Positions 40,356 through 51,705 of a stretch of DNA of 64,000 nt are shown here, piece after piece. Within the stretch, counting starts at the first letter, position 1, and each line of letters begins with the position of its first letter. The notes below the pieces were generated by a model. It was not told the DNA's origin. It did not search any database and was given only the letters and a program-made list of their open reading frames with translations. The position numbers were made by a program, and so were the translations under genes. This DNA comes from Melanopsichium pennsylvanicum (Eukaryota; Basidiomycota; Ustilaginomycetes; Ustilaginales): the NCBI GenBank assembly GCA_900208305.1, contig OAPG01000001.1, positions 1,984,001 through 2,048,000 on the forward strand, given 5' to 3'.

Positions 40356-43300
40356 TTAAAACTGTTCGTCATCACTTGCCTTGCGATTGAGGTCAAAAGC
40401 ATCACGCAAGTAAGCTTCAACTTCAGCCTTATGAGCCACTTTGCTACCCGTAGCAACACTCGAACTAGGAGGTCTAGAAGCCAGAATAACAATATCGTTC
40501 TTATGATGCTCGGTATGTCTGCACGCCGTCCTCAACCTTGGCTGCAAGTAGCTCCATGCACCATTGTTGAGCGGCTCCTCTTGACAAAACACCAGATCAG
40601 CATTGGGATACTTGTCAAGCGCCTGAACCACTGCCTCGTAGTGCAAAGGGCTCAGTTGCTCGATGCGAGAGATAGCCACATCCTTGATGTTGTTCTCCCT
40701 CCTGTGGTTCAGCAACGCAAAGTACGTCTGGCCGAACGTGAGAATGTGCCGCTTGATCTGGTCGGCAGGTACCAACTCATCCTTGCCCTCAGATGCATGC
40801 GGCTCGGGGATGAATCGCTGGAATCCAGTTCCGGGTAGGAAGTCTTCGAGGTTCGATCGCGCTTCCGGGTGACGCAGCAGCGACTTGGAGAAGAAGTTGA
40901 CAAGCGGCTTGCGGAACTCACGGTGCACTTGGCGACGCAGCACGTGGAAGTAGTTGGCGGGCGTGGTGCAGTACACTACCGCCATGTTGCTATCCTGGTG
41001 CTGCCTGTTCGACTTTTCCGGGGTAGGGAACTTGAACGGATGGTCGTCACAAAGCTGGAGGAATCGCTCGATACGAGCCGACGAGTGTTCAGGTCCCTGA
41101 CCATCGTATCCGTGAGGAAGGTTCAAAACAAGGCCGGTGCGCTGAAGCCACTTGCGTTCACCAGACGCGATGAACTGGTCAATGATACATTGAGCATTGT
41201 TGGCAAAGTCACCGAACTGCGCTTCCCAAATCGTCAAGTTCTGGGGCGAAACCAGAGAAAAGCCAAGCTCAAAACCCATGCAGCCGAACTCGGAGAGCGA
41301 CGAGTTGCAGACAACAAACGGTGCCTGTCCCTCACCGACGTGCTGAAGAGGAGTGTAGGTCGCTTCGTTCTCCTGGTCGTGGAGAACAGAGTGGCGCTGG
41401 GAGAAGGTTCCTCGCTCCACATCTTGACCCGAGAGACGAACGTAGTTGCCTTCCAGAGCGAGCGAACCGAATGCGAGAGCTTCACCGGTGGACATATCAA
41501 TGTTCTTTCCCTCCTCGACCGTCTTCAAACGCGTCTTGAGGATACGGCCGAGGTTGCGGTGGACGGTGAAGTCTTCGGGGTAGGTGGAAACGGTCTTGCC
41601 AATGTGCTTGAGCGTCTCTTGCTGCACACCGGTATCCTTGTGGTCCAGAATCTGTTCGGCGAGCTCCTTGGGAGACGGGAAGCCATCCCAGGCGGAAGAG
41701 AGCCATTCGCGCTCCTCGGGACGGTAGTTCTTGGACTTGTCGAAAGCCTCTTCCAGCATGCCCCACACCCACTTCTGGTGCTCCTCAATGTCGGATTTGG
41801 AGAAGCTGCCTTCCTCGACAAGTCGAGCGGCGTACTTGGACAGAGTAGGGTCCTGCTTGGCGATAGCGGCGTACATGCGAGGCTGGGTGAACGAGGGTTG
41901 ATCCGTCTCGTTGTGTCCGTGCCTTCGGTAGCAGACGAGGTCGATGACAACGTCCTTCTTGAAGGTGGCGCGCCAGTCAGCGGCCAGCTGCGAGACAAAG
42001 GTGACGGCCTCGACATCGTCTCCGTTGACGTGGAAGATGGGTGCGTCGATCGACTTGGCAATGTCCGAAGGGTAGGGAGTGGAACGAGCGAATCGCGGGT
42101 CGGTGGTGAAACCGATCTGGTTGTTGACGACAATATGGACGGTACCGCCTGTGGCGTAGTAGGGGAGGTTGTACATGCCCATAGTCTCGTAAACCACACC
42201 CTGACCGGCGAAAGCGGCGTCACCGTGCATCAAGAGCGCCATGGAGGTCTTGTGCTCCGAATCGTTTGCGAAATCCTGGAGAGCACGCGTCTTTCCGAGT
42301 ACGACAGGATCCTCGGCCTCGAGATGCGAAGGGTTGGCAACGAGCGAAAGAGCCACCTTCTTGCCGGAAGGGGTGGGGCGGACGTAGTTGGCACCCAAGT
42401 GGTACTTGACATCTCCTCCACCCTCTCCGTCATCCTCCTTGCCGGCAAACTGATGGAGGATACCCTCGATAGGCCTGCGGATGACGTTGGCCAGGATGTT
42501 GAGGCGACCACGGTGGGGCATACCGATGGTGACGCTGTCGACGCCGTGCTCGACGGATCGATCGATGAGGGTCTTGACACCGGGGATGAGCGACTCACCA
42601 CCCTCGAGACCGAAACGCTTCTCGTTGGGGTACTTGGAAGCGATGAAGCGCTCAAACGAGTCGGACCAGATCAAACGGTCGAGGATGGTGCGCTTCTCCT
42701 CGACCGAATACTTGAAAGGCTCAGGGGTCTCGATGCGCTCACGGAGCCAGTCGCACTTTTCGCGATCAGGAATGTGGACGTACTGGATACCGATGGAACC
42801 GCAGTACATGCGCTTACAAGCGTCGATGATCTCGCGAATGGTCAATTCCTGAATGCCAGAGTTGACAAAGTTGGGGAGAAGACCGGGACCAAGGCGCATC
42901 TTGCGATCGAGATCGCTCTCGGACCAGCCGTAGTGCTCGATTTTGAGCTCCACGGGAATGTCGGGGTCGAGATCGGGATCGAGGATTCCAAGAGGATCGA
43001 GACGGGCGATGCGGTGACCGCGAACCTGGTAAGCTCGGACGAGGAGCTGGAGCTTGAGGTGATCGTCGACAGCCTGTGTGGAGCCGCTGAAGCCAGAGAC
43101 ATCGACGGGAGGAGCCTCCATGGGGAGGGGCATCAAAGTGGGAGGAGCACGGAAAGCCTGCTCGCTAGGAAGACCTTTGGCAAGGCCACTGAAATACACA
43201 TCCCAGGAAGCATGGACGGAGGAAGGATCTTGCTTCCATCGTTTGTGCATCTCCTCTGCATAGTAGGCATTGGTAGTGTTGATGAAGGTATCGCTTCCGG

Positions 43301-43475
43301 AAGGGGCGTTGGGTTTGGCAGGAGCGGGGCTGGCCTGGTTGTTTTTTGACGAGGACTGATAGTATCTGAGAGATGCCATCGAACTGGGTTGTGCGATACG
43401 AGCCGAAGCGGAAGACAAGGTAGAAGCGCTCAAAGCCGCACGGGGCATAGATCGCGAAGTAATGCTTCGCAGCAT
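40356..43475 (-). CDS. KGD1: 2-oxoglutarate dehydrogenase E1 component, mitochondrial
   Basis: This 1039-aa protein is the thiamine-diphosphate E1 of the TCA-cycle 2-oxoglutarate dehydrogenase complex. A mitochondrial presequence rich in Arg/Ser/Ala ([15 protein letters not shown]...) covers about 40 residues. The E1 N-terminal segment follows ([24 protein letters not shown], [20 protein letters not shown]). The catalytic core has [59 protein letters not shown] (ThDP-binding GDA) and [11 protein letters not shown]. The C-terminal part has [37 protein letters not shown] and [12 protein letters not shown]. Length fits the family. The coding strand is very GC/purine biased, which creates long false frames on the opposite strand. 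Confidence 0.96.
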   Translation of the reverse strand: MLRSITSRSMPRAALSASTLSSASARIAQPSSMASLRYYQSSSKNNQASPAPAKPNAPSGSDTFINTTNAYYAEEMHKRWKQDPSSVHASWDVYFSGLAKGLPSEQAFRAPPTLMPLPMEAPPVDVSGFSGSTQAVDDHLKLQLLVRAYQVRGHRIARLDPLGILDPDLDPDIPVELKIEHYGWSESDLDRKMRLGPGLLPNFVNSGIQELTIREIIDACKRMYCGSIGIQYVHIPDREKCDWLRERIETPEPFKYSVEEKRTILDRLIWSDSFERFIASKYPNEKRFGLEGGESLIPGVKTLIDRSVEHGVDSVTIGMPHRGRLNILANVIRRPIEGILHQFAGKEDDGEGGGDVKYHLGANYVRPTPSGKKVALSLVANPSHLEAEDPVVLGKTRALQDFANDSEHKTSMALLMHGDAAFAGQGVVYETMGMYNLPYYATGGTVHIVVNNQIGFTTDPRFARSTPYPSDIAKSIDAPIFHVNGDDVEAVTFVSQLAADWRATFKKDVVIDLVCYRRHGHNETDQPSFTQPRMYAAIAKQDPTLSKYAARLVEEGSFSKSDIEEHQKWVWGMLEEAFDKSKNYRPEEREWLSSAWDGFPSPKELAEQILDHKDTGVQQETLKHIGKTVSTYPEDFTVHRNLGRILKTRLKTVEEGKNIDMSTGEALAFGSLALEGNYVRLSGQDVERGTFSQRHSVLHDQENEATYTPLQHVGEGQAPFVVCNSSLSEFGCMGFELGFSLVSPQNLTIWEAQFGDFANNAQCIIDQFIASGERKWLQRTGLVLNLPHGYDGQGPEHSSARIERFLQLCDDHPFKFPTPEKSNRQHQDSNMAVVYCTTPANYFHVLRRQVHREFRKPLVNFFSKSLLRHPEARSNLEDFLPGTGFQRFIPEPHASEGKDELVPADQIKRHILTFGQTYFALLNHRRENNIKDVAISRIEQLSPLHYEAVVQALDKYPNADLVFCQEEPLNNGAWSYLQPRLRTACRHTEHHKNDIVILASRPPSSSVATGSKVAHKAEVEAYLRDAFDLNRKASDDEQF

Positions 43476-44080
43476 GTTGGGCGATCAAGTAGCGAGATGT
43501 AAACCAGACTCAAGTGTCGGTTCAGCTGTGAAATAGGGAAAGTTGGAAATTCGTGACGACAAAGGATGCAACAGCGATTGACGGGCGATGCAACAACGAC
43601 AAAGTCAGGGTCGAATATCGTCAACTACCTTGGTTGCAGCAAAGAGGTAGAATAAGGATGATGTGAAAAAGGAGGTAGTAGTGGCGATATAAAGTAGAAG
43701 AGGAGTAGAGATGTGGTTGAGTTCGACCAAAGAAAGGGGCTCAGTTGTGGAGGATTTCGATTCGACCGCAACTCAAAGAGAGCCAAAAGCCAAGCTAACC
43801 AAGTAGGGAGCGATGAGAACAGCGCGCGTCGAGCAGCAAACACACAGCCGACTCAACACACACACACACAGACACACACACACACACACACACACATACA
43901 AACACACACCTCTTCTTCATTCCAACAAAGAGCCTTCACGCCCCACTCAAAATCGAAAAAAAAAACAGAGTGGAAAAAACGGAGCGACGAGGGAGAAGGG
44001 TTCCGAGCTTCAAATTTGGCCTTGATCCGTACAAAATTCCCTGTTTGTTTCTCCTTCTCCATCCCGAGGCATCATCATCA
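43476..44080. other. KGD1 upstream region with a CA microsatellite
   Basis: About 600 bases upstream of KGD1. It contains a (CA)n tract interrupted by single bases at about 43855-43908 and purine-rich tracts at 43660-43740. No gene supported. Confidence 0.45.
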
Positions 44081-44744
44081 TGTCCGGATCTAAGCTCTTC
44101 TTTGCTTGGTGAGTTGCGGATGATCGGCTTTATTTAATATTAATATTGACACATATTTCAAGAAGCAGGATGGCTGTCAACATTTATTGGCATTGTTAAG
44201 ATCAATGATGCGGTGTACTGTACTATTATTCTGTGGGATTTGCAAAATTGACCGTTACTGCTAAGACGAGTAAACCCGTTTCGCGTCCGAGACAGTTGTC
44301 AGCTCGTCGCTCGTGTTTGCCCGGAAAGAAGCGAGAAAAGGAGCAGCCGCGCTTGCCAACAGAGGGGCACTCATTGCGGCCGAAATTCGCCGGTTTTGCT
44401 GTTCGACGATTCGAAAATGGTCAAACACAAGTAGCTCAGTGTCGTGGCTCTTTTCCGACCGGGGCACAATACAGCGGCTTGACTCACTTGCTGGCGCGCT
44501 CAAACTTCGGAACTCTCCGTCCGGTCTGACCGCGTTTCATCTTTCTGCTGAGCTCGCACTTGCGAATCAAATTCCGACTTCGTGCCCGACCAGCTCCTCT
44601 CGCGCTCAACCATCTGGTCAAACATGCGACACGGCCTCACCCTTCAGACATGCTGCTCTTCGGTCACATCGTCTCAGATCCAAAATACACCTGGTCGAAA
44701 AGAAAACAAGAGGCACAGGCTACTTGATGTCAACAGACAAGTGA
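44081..44744 (+). CDS. Possible small two-exon gene, unrecognised
   Basis: A short exon 44081-44109 (ATG, MSGSKLFFA) ends at a good GTGAGT donor. An acceptor CAG at about 44302 would join it in phase to CSSLVFARKEARKGAAALAN and on to a stop at 44744, giving about 157 aa with a basic, Ala-rich start and a Ser/Arg-rich remainder. No family was recognised, and the C-terminal half does not look conserved. The start context (after CATCATCATC) and the clean donor are the only real support; it is divergent from KGD1. It may be a chance combination or a gene with a different 3' structure. Confidence 0.25.
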
Positions 44745-46280
44745 ATTTTAATATGTGGGTAGCCGATTTCCAGTGACAGAGGCAGGAAGAGGTGAGGGTG
44801 ATAATGAGATAGTATTGGAGCGTTGAGACTAAGTTTATCGTGTTGTACAGTAGTACAGTCACCGCTACACCTTGGGTCATTATAATGTACGTGAGATGTG
44901 ATTGGAGGCCTGTAAATTTTTCAGTTGACAGAAATGTTTGAACCCGCTTGACTCTAACAACCGAAAAATAAATAAAATGGCCACACGAACAATCTCGCAC
45001 GAGCAATCTGCTCAGTTAACACGGCGGCGCTGCAGGGTTCCATCTCTATTGCAAGACCCTGATCAGAAGCCACCAAACGTAGAATTACGTCAATTTGAAT
45101 CGAAAGAATGGTAAAGCTCAGAGCATGGGAATGGCACATTGGACCTCGTCGCATGTCTCTCCCGTTCTACTCTTTTCATCACAAATTTTCATGTGCTCAC
45201 TGGAGAGAGCGGATCAAGCAGAAATATGTTGATAAAGTAGAAGCTGACTGCGGCCCGAGACCAAGAGAGTCAATCAGTATAAGCATCGTGGTATGAGTAC
45301 TGTTTCACGGCCGGTTCCTGAAACAGTCTCTCCTGTAGGTGTCTCGTCATGCGGCGTTCAGTACGTGAAACGCATGAACTTGACGCGAACAATTATAAAT
45401 ATTGCGGATCCGATCTTGTCAAGACATATGAAGCGGATCCGAGTAGCGATAGTTTTTTTTTATTAATAATCAGTAGGGGGGTTGGACACAAGCAAAGAAG
45501 CATCATATTCCTGGCGAGGTGCCAAGACGGGCCCTGCGGGGTTGAGGTTGATGAGAAGTATGGGGTTTGCAGGGGTATAATTTACTATATTGTAAGCCAC
45601 TCTTTCCACACCTCTTGACGTCTTTGCGCGTCGGTCCGATCTCACGCTGCAATGTCCGTTGGAGATGGTGCAATTCGATTTTCCCCACTTTTCCCTTTCC
45701 GGATTTGATCAGATACAGTTCGAGCGATACAGTTAGGGCTAGGGCTAGTCGAAGCCGACAAAGTCATGACTAGCATTCAACAAAGAATATACATCGGATG
45801 GTCCGAGCAGGGGTCGCATAATGTAAATAGGAAAGGCCTGTCCCAATTTCAACAGACTGTCGCTGAGGTTGCAACAAGATCACTTGATCTGATCTGAACC
45901 GACCAGACTGTGCTGTGATTTGGTGTCACTTTGTCTGTCATGGCCTTTTTGGGAGTCAAACCCATGATGTAGTCAGTCGGCTAACCCGCATGCGCGCGTC
46001 AAAGACAACAGCAGAAGGCTACAGTTCAGTTGAATTCAGTTTAGTAGTGTAAATTACTCTACATTTACTCTACGCACAGTGCCATTCGTGATTTGCCCGC
46101 TTCCGAATAGCGTCATCATTGCCAAATTTGTAAATTTCGCAAATGGAGAGAGAAACAAAGGTGCCAAATACAATGACCGCTGCACCAGTAAAACTCTGCG
46201 ATTGGTGTACCGCACCTATGCATATTACTCTGTACAATCTATATTCGCTTTCGTGCAACTAATCACACACACATCAACGC
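44745..46280. other. Long stretch without a supported gene
   Basis: About 1.5 kb. Only short, featureless frames occur. A weak tRNA-like string near 45945-45990 was examined and rejected. No repeats of note before 46281. Confidence 0.4.
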
Positions 46281-46345
46281 AGCAGCATCATCACAAGCAG
46301 CATCATCACAAGCAGCATCATCACAAGCAGCATCATCACAAGCAG
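46281..46345. repeat. 15-bp minisatellite, four units
   Basis: The unit AGCAGCATCATCACA is repeated exactly four times from 46281 to 46340 and runs into AGC triplets. It is upstream of the PTP gene and outside any supported coding sequence. Confidence 0.85.
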
Positions 46346-47463
46346 CAGCAGCCACCCAGCAGCTGCACTACCTCGGCATCCCACCTTTTTCTTGTCCGCT
46401 GGGCACTGTTGGGCACTGTCTTGACACTCAGTCATCTCGCCTAGCTTGTCTATGGCGTTTGCTTCTATTGCTTTGGTCTCATCACAATATACTTTGCTTT
46501 GGTTGTTCCCCACTGTAGACCATTATCTCACATCTCTGCGCCTCTATACAACCAAGACATTGCCCTTCTTCCCACTCCATATCACAAAACAAAAGCATCA
46601 TTTCGGCGCCACCATCCGCTACCCACCAGTCCATTATCCACCTTTCAACGTTGCCTTCAAACCATCCAGCATTGTACACTTAACACCTCGTCTCCACCAC
46701 TTACGCTTTGATCCTTGACCTCTGCTACCCGTGCCACGTCCGAATCAGCGCATCTTGCATCTTTCTTTTTTTTTACCACCACTTGCCCCGTCTTGGCTTT
46801 TGTTCTTTGCTTTCAAGGCATCCCCATATTCTGTCCGCCTTGACCACTACGAATCATCCTCAGCTTTCGCCGTTGCTCAGCTTCCACTCTTTCTCAACTC
46901 CCGGTATTCGTGCACCGTTTGCTACATCTCTCGTATTCCATCTGACCTCGCTTATCGTTCATAGCGTTTCGTGCAACCCGCTCATTCCCACGTCCTTTCG
47001 ACAGCTCCAGTATTCTGACCACAGCCGCCGGAAGCATCACCCACCTGCAACCTGACAGACCGGATCTGCACCAATTATCAACTGATTCTGTCGTCTGTGG
47101 CATTGCACCGCTTGAGCCAGCTCTCCTTGGCTCAATCTACCATTGATCGAGCAACCAAGCTTTGAGCCACGACTGCACTCCCCGTGTCCTCCGCTCAAGC
47201 ATTCGGCTCTTCACCTACTCACAATAACAGCGTCCCTCCGACATGGTGCTCTCTTGAACTTTCACCATTCGTCAGCTGACCTCTCGACCTGGTAGACCCG
47301 CTCGGATACCACTCCTTTCATCGCCTCGCTTTTGCATCTGCATCTTCAAATACAACGTCTTTCACATCTCTACCTTTGAGCAATACAAATTCGGCACATT
47401 TTTCTTGCAAGTCTTCTCGATCTCGTCCCTTCCTGCATCGCATGCCGGTATTGTTTCAGAGCC
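46346..47463 (+). other. Pyrimidine-rich upstream/leader region of the PTP gene
   Basis: About 1.1 kb with strong C+T bias on the plus strand and several short upstream ATG frames (for example 46446-46718 and 46708-47055) that show no protein family. This is typical of a long 5' leader or promoter in smut regulatory genes. Upstream ATGs could lower translation if transcribed, but the transcript start is not visible. Confidence 0.4.
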
Positions 47464-50400
47464 ATGATGTCCACTCAACCACTAGATACCGCAACAAAGA
47501 CCAAATCGCGCAGATCCTTGCTCCCCTCCCTCAACTTTGGTTCTTCTTCCCCCAACGCCATGTCTAGTGCATCTCGACCTCCACCGGCGCCCTCATCCTC
47601 CGCGCCCTCTTCGTCTGGTGCAGAGCCTGATTATTTTGCCACAATTCACGTGCCAGATCCCAATGCGCCTAATCCTGGTGCTGTCTGCATCGCTAGCCCG
47701 TTCGCCCTCACTACTCCGCTCGTTTCCGGTTCAGGTGCGCGCGTGCCTTCGCGGCCTAATGGCACCGACGTAGACTCGCAAGACTCAAAGTCACATCCAT
47801 GGGCAAAGCTGTTCCCCGATGGTGGCATGGCTACAGCGCTACCAGAGGGCTTCCGTGTGGGGCGTCTCGGCGTGCCACCTACTCCCGCAGCAAGCGTAAG
47901 CTCGGTACCCAACAAGATGCAGTTGCCCAATGCAGGCACATCAGTTCCACCCGACTTCCGACGCAATCTCATCTTGCCACCCAGACTGCAAGGGGGTCTG
48001 CCCTCAAGCTCCTCGTTGCCCTTGCCCGCTTCCTCTGATGCAATCAACACCAAAGCGCGCGCATTGGCCGACGATCTCAGCAAGTTCAAAGCACTGGATG
48101 TCGATGGCCTTGCCGAGGCGCTCAAGCCACCTTCATGGACACAACAGCACAAGGCATCACCCGCAGTCGAACAGTCGGCCACTTCAAATGATGTATTGAT
48201 CCTCGACATAAGACCATCGACATCATTCTTCACGGCTCGCGTCGCATCCAGTATTAACATTTGTGCGCCCAGCACGCTTCTCAAGCGTCCCGCTATCACT
48301 GTAGAACGCATCGAGGACGAGATGCTCGGCAGCGCAAGCGATCGCAGGCGCTTCATGCGCTGGCGAAAGGGGCCTCTCAAACCCAAGCCCGATGCCAAGC
48401 CCGATGCCAAGCCCGGGTCCACCGATCAAGATTCGACAGGAGCGGTGCCCAAGCGCGTTGCAACCATCAGTTCACCCGAAGAGCCTGGTGTCAACAAGAT
48501 CATTGTTCTCGACACGGACACGTCGCGCATCGATGGCACTGGAAATGCGACCGCCGGTGGTGGTGGCCCTTGTCTGATTGGCGTACTCAAGAAATTCGAG
48601 GCGGCTGGATTTGCTGGAGAGCTTTGTTGGTTGGTCGGCGGCTTCAACAAGCTTGCTCGCTCAAAGAAAGCACTGGAGTTCATCGATACGGGCATGCCTA
48701 CCATAGCATCGGAGCAAGACAGCGCCAGTACTGGTGACTCGGCACGAACACAGTCCCCTGTTGACGTACGCAGCCGAAAGCCACCTACATTGCATCTCAA
48801 CGGTATGGCCCCCACCCCTTCATTTGGCAGCCCAGCTGAGAGCATGGATGAGCGCAAGTCGCTGGTGCAGCCACGGAGTCTGCCGATGGATGCCTTCCAA
48901 ACCCAGAGCACTGTCGCCGGATGGCCTGGTCAGTCGAAATCCCCTGCTAAGGAAAGCAGCCAGCACGCTGGCGGCGAGCCGTTCAAGCTGAATCTGGTCA
49001 GTCGTCAGCAGAACCAGAGCGACAACGGCTGCAACAGCAGTGCAGCACCACAGGCCGGCGGTGCCTACCGACCTGCTGCCGCGTGCGCCAATCCATTCTT
49101 TGACAACATTCGTCAGAACAGAGAATTGCAGCATGGTATCACCGAAAAGATCCCAATGGATTTGCCTCAGATGAGCGAGTCACAGGTTCGGCGCTTGCCC
49201 CCATTCCTGCAGAAGCTGGTGCACATGAACGAAGCCGATCGAGCACTTGCTCTCGCTCAAGCCTTTTTTGATATCGAGAAGGCTGAGCAGAATCGGCTCA
49301 TTGCTACCATGCAGCAGCACTCGGCGGAATCGGATCAAGACCCTCGCTCCAAGGACTTTGCCAGCGCGCAAGCAGCTGCGCTGCAGGGGCGGTCATCCTC
49401 GTTTGGCGGGCGACATTTGGATCCCAACTCTCACGTTTTCCCCTTCAGCATTGCCGCAGCGCTCGAACGTGGCGCCGACAATCGCTACAACAACATCTGG
49501 ACATACGAGCATAGCCGTGTTCGTCTTTCCAAGCCGCGCTCTGCTCACGATCCTGGATCCGATTACCTCAACGGCTCCTTCGTGCAGCCACCGCATCAGT
49601 TTGGCAGCAAGCGTCGCTACCTTGCTACGCAAGCACCGCTGCCCAGCACATTTGACGCCTTCTGGACCGCTGTCTGGGAGCAAAATAGCCGCGTCATCGT
49701 GATGCTCACCCGTGAACACGAGAGCGGGCGTCTGCAGAGTCATCCTTACTGGCTGCAGTCCGAGTTTGGTGACAACATCCGGCTCACCAAGCTCGAAGAA
49801 GTGGTGCTGGACGAATCAGGTCGGAAGATGCGTACCGAGGAGTGCGATGGGATTCTCAACGAAAAACATGAAGATGCCCGTGCGCCTTTCCCGACGATGC
49901 TACCGCAGCACCAGGATGGCATCGCTGTCGTCAACCGAAAGCGCGAGCCAACAACGGTACGAAGGACGTTGTTGCTCAAGAACCTGGCCGAACCGCAGTC
50001 TGCGCCACGCAGGATCGTGCAGCTGCAGTACATTGCCTGGCCAGATTATCACATCCCTGAAACACCCGAGTCGCTCTTGATGCTGATGGACCTTGCCGAT
50101 TCCGCTCAGAATCACGCTGATATCGAGTTGAATTCGGTAGGGCGGGGCAGGGGATTGAGTGCTGGTCCGATGGTAGTGCACTGTTCTGCAGGTGTTGGTA
50201 GAACTGGTGCGTTCATTGTAATTGATGCAGCTCTTGACGTACTCCGTCGAGCCAGACGCCGGCAGAAGATGTTGAATGAAGCTTCCGAGCCCCCGACGTG
50301 GGAGAGCAACCTTGTCGCGAACAAGGCTTCGCCTACGGCGGACTACAGTACTCCTGAAGTCGACATGACCTCACCCTCTTCTCCGCTCGGCGACCGCTTG

Positions 50401-51705
50401 CCCCGAGTTGCTCGTCGCAGTCTCAAACGGGAACTGTCGCCTACTGGGATGGACATTGATTCGAGCAGTCATTCAGGCCGAGATCTCAGTTCGCCGCCAC
50501 CCATGTTCCGCTCGCGCTCCAACGAGAGTGGAGGTGGCAACGGTGACAATCTTAGCAGCAGTCTCGGTAGCACTGGCAGCATCGCCAAGGGTGTGCCGAA
50601 GCAGACTTGTCAATCCATGCAGCCCTCTTCGGTCGACAACAGCGCTACTGCTGGCTCGAGTGAATTCACCAATCCTTTCACGTCGCCCACGTTTCGGTTC
50701 AACTCGAGTGCCACCGCACGGCTTCGATCTGCTGTTGGGACCTCAATGCAACACTGCAACAGCCAGGATTCGCCCAGGCACGCGCAAGATGGTAGCAATG
50801 GTGCCGACCTAACCTTTTCGCCGACTAGGGCACCGATGTTGCAGTTGGGTGCGCAGGATTGGAGACAGGCGGCTGCGAGTTCGCCGTTCAGCGAAGTGAG
50901 CACACCGAGCATGCAGGGTGGTGGAGGAAGTGCGAGATCTTCCTTCTCTTCCGCAGCTGAGGTTCACTCTCGTTTTTCAAGTAGCAGTGGACTTTCTCCC
51001 ACCAATGGAGTTGGAGCAGGTGGTGATGATGATCAAGGTGCAAGAGGGATGGAAGAGGCGTTGTTGAATGCTATGAATCCTTTCGATCTTGCCATATCTC
51101 AACAACAACAGAATGATGGCGAGAGAAGGGAAGCACAACAACAACAACACTCTTCAGCAGCAAGGGCTGGTAGTGCAGCGAATGGGGATACCTCCACCAG
51201 TACGGTTACGGGATCGAACGAGCCTACACCGTACGACGCTTCGTCTTCGACTTGTGTGTCTGGATTCAGGGGTGGCAGTAGCAGCAGTAGAGGTGAGTGC
51301 ATGCCGGCTTCGAATTCGGGCGGTAGCACTGGTTCTTTTGCAGATGGAATTGGTTTACAAGAGCATACTCCCAATACTTGGATTCAGTCGACTCGCGCAA
51401 ATCAACACAACAACATCCACATGAACAACGGTTCGTCGAATGGATTCGAGGCTCAGCTGGTATCCGCTCCAAAGGATTACGCAACACTCAACCACAATCA
51501 TGTGGAGGAAGGGGATGGTAATGGTGATAGCAATAAGGTGGTGGAAGAAGCGGTTCGTAGAGGTGACGATGTGATTCGAACTATTGTGGAAGAGGTAAGA
51601 GAGCAGAGGATGAGTTTGATTCAGACAGGTCGACAGTTTGTGTTTGTCTATTCGGCAGTTTTGACTGGGTTGTTGAGGGATTTGACCAACGAAGGCGTTT
51701 GTTAA
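47464..51705 (+). CDS. Protein tyrosine phosphatase with N-terminal rhodanese-like domain and a split catalytic domain
   Basis: The protein is 1413 aa. About residues 240-400 form a rhodanese-like (Cdc25/MKP CH2) domain starting DVLILDIRPSTSFFTARVAS. It contains the basic string RRRFMRWRKGPLKPKP, which could dock a MAP kinase, and lacks the rhodanese catalytic Cys-Arg loop. The classical PTP domain begins near NRY at 673-675, has SDYLNGS-type and ATQAPLPSTFDAFW motifs, the WPD loop at 859-861 and the P-loop HCSAGVGRTG with Cys907 and Arg913. The C-terminal Q-loop EQRMSLIQTGRQFVFVYSAV (Gln1387, Gln1391) is 480 residues after the Cys, against about 47 in PTP1B. The roughly 430 inserted residues are Ser/Gly/Gln-rich. 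Fission yeast Pyp1/Pyp2-type MAPK phosphatases are the nearest concept. A second Met at residue 33 is possible. Confidence 0.88.
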   Translation: MMSTQPLDTATKTKSRRSLLPSLNFGSSSPNAMSSASRPPPAPSSSAPSSSGAEPDYFATIHVPDPNAPNPGAVCIASPFALTTPLVSGSGARVPSRPNGTDVDSQDSKSHPWAKLFPDGGMATALPEGFRVGRLGVPPTPAASVSSVPNKMQLPNAGTSVPPDFRRNLILPPRLQGGLPSSSSLPLPASSDAINTKARALADDLSKFKALDVDGLAEALKPPSWTQQHKASPAVEQSATSNDVLILDIRPSTSFFTARVASSINICAPSTLLKRPAITVERIEDEMLGSASDRRRFMRWRKGPLKPKPDAKPDAKPGSTDQDSTGAVPKRVATISSPEEPGVNKIIVLDTDTSRIDGTGNATAGGGGPCLIGVLKKFEAAGFAGELCWLVGGFNKLARSKKALEFIDTGMPTIASEQDSASTGDSARTQSPVDVRSRKPPTLHLNGMAPTPSFGSPAESMDERKSLVQPRSLPMDAFQTQSTVAGWPGQSKSPAKESSQHAGGEPFKLNLVSRQQNQSDNGCNSSAAPQAGGAYRPAAACANPFFDNIRQNRELQHGITEKIPMDLPQMSESQVRRLPPFLQKLVHMNEADRALALAQAFFDIEKAEQNRLIATMQQHSAESDQDPRSKDFASAQAAALQGRSSSFGGRHLDPNSHVFPFSIAAALERGADNRYNNIWTYEHSRVRLSKPRSAHDPGSDYLNGSFVQPPHQFGSKRRYLATQAPLPSTFDAFWTAVWEQNSRVIVMLTREHESGRLQSHPYWLQSEFGDNIRLTKLEEVVLDESGRKMRTEECDGILNEKHEDARAPFPTMLPQHQDGIAVVNRKREPTTVRRTLLLKNLAEPQSAPRRIVQLQYIAWPDYHIPETPESLLMLMDLADSAQNHADIELNSVGRGRGLSAGPMVVHCSAGVGRTGAFIVIDAALDVLRRARRRQKMLNEASEPPTWESNLVANKASPTADYSTPEVDMTSPSSPLGDRLPRVARRSLKRELSPTGMDIDSSSHSGRDLSSPPPMFRSRSNESGGGNGDNLSSSLGSTGSIAKGVPKQTCQSMQPSSVDNSATAGSSEFTNPFTSPTFRFNSSATARLRSAVGTSMQHCNSQDSPRHAQDGSNGADLTFSPTRAPMLQLGAQDWRQAAASSPFSEVSTPSMQGGGGSARSSFSSAAEVHSRFSSSSGLSPTNGVGAGGDDDQGARGMEEALLNAMNPFDLAISQQQQNDGERREAQQQQHSSAARAGSAANGDTSTSTVTGSNEPTPYDASSSTCVSGFRGGSSSSRGECMPASNSGGSTGSFADGIGLQEHTPNTWIQSTRANQHNNIHMNNGSSNGFEAQLVSAPKDYATLNHNHVEEGDGNGDSNKVVEEAVRRGDDVIRTIVEEVREQRMSLIQTGRQFVFVYSAVLTGLLRDLTNEGVC

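Noticed and set aside
40869..43349. An 826-codon open frame antisense to the 2-oxoglutarate dehydrogenase gene
   Set aside because: It lies entirely within the KGD1 coding sequence, has low-complexity Leu/Val/Arg/Glu composition typical of the complement of a biased gene, and shows no domain.
45735..45750. TTAGGGCTAGGGCTAG, reminiscent of telomeric repeat
   Set aside because: Only one TTAGGG and two imperfect copies; no array, so not an interstitial telomere.
45940..45995. tRNA-like string with GGGAGTCAAACCC resembling an antisense T-arm
   Set aside because: No matching acceptor stem, and the D-arm and anticodon arm cannot be paired; likely chance.
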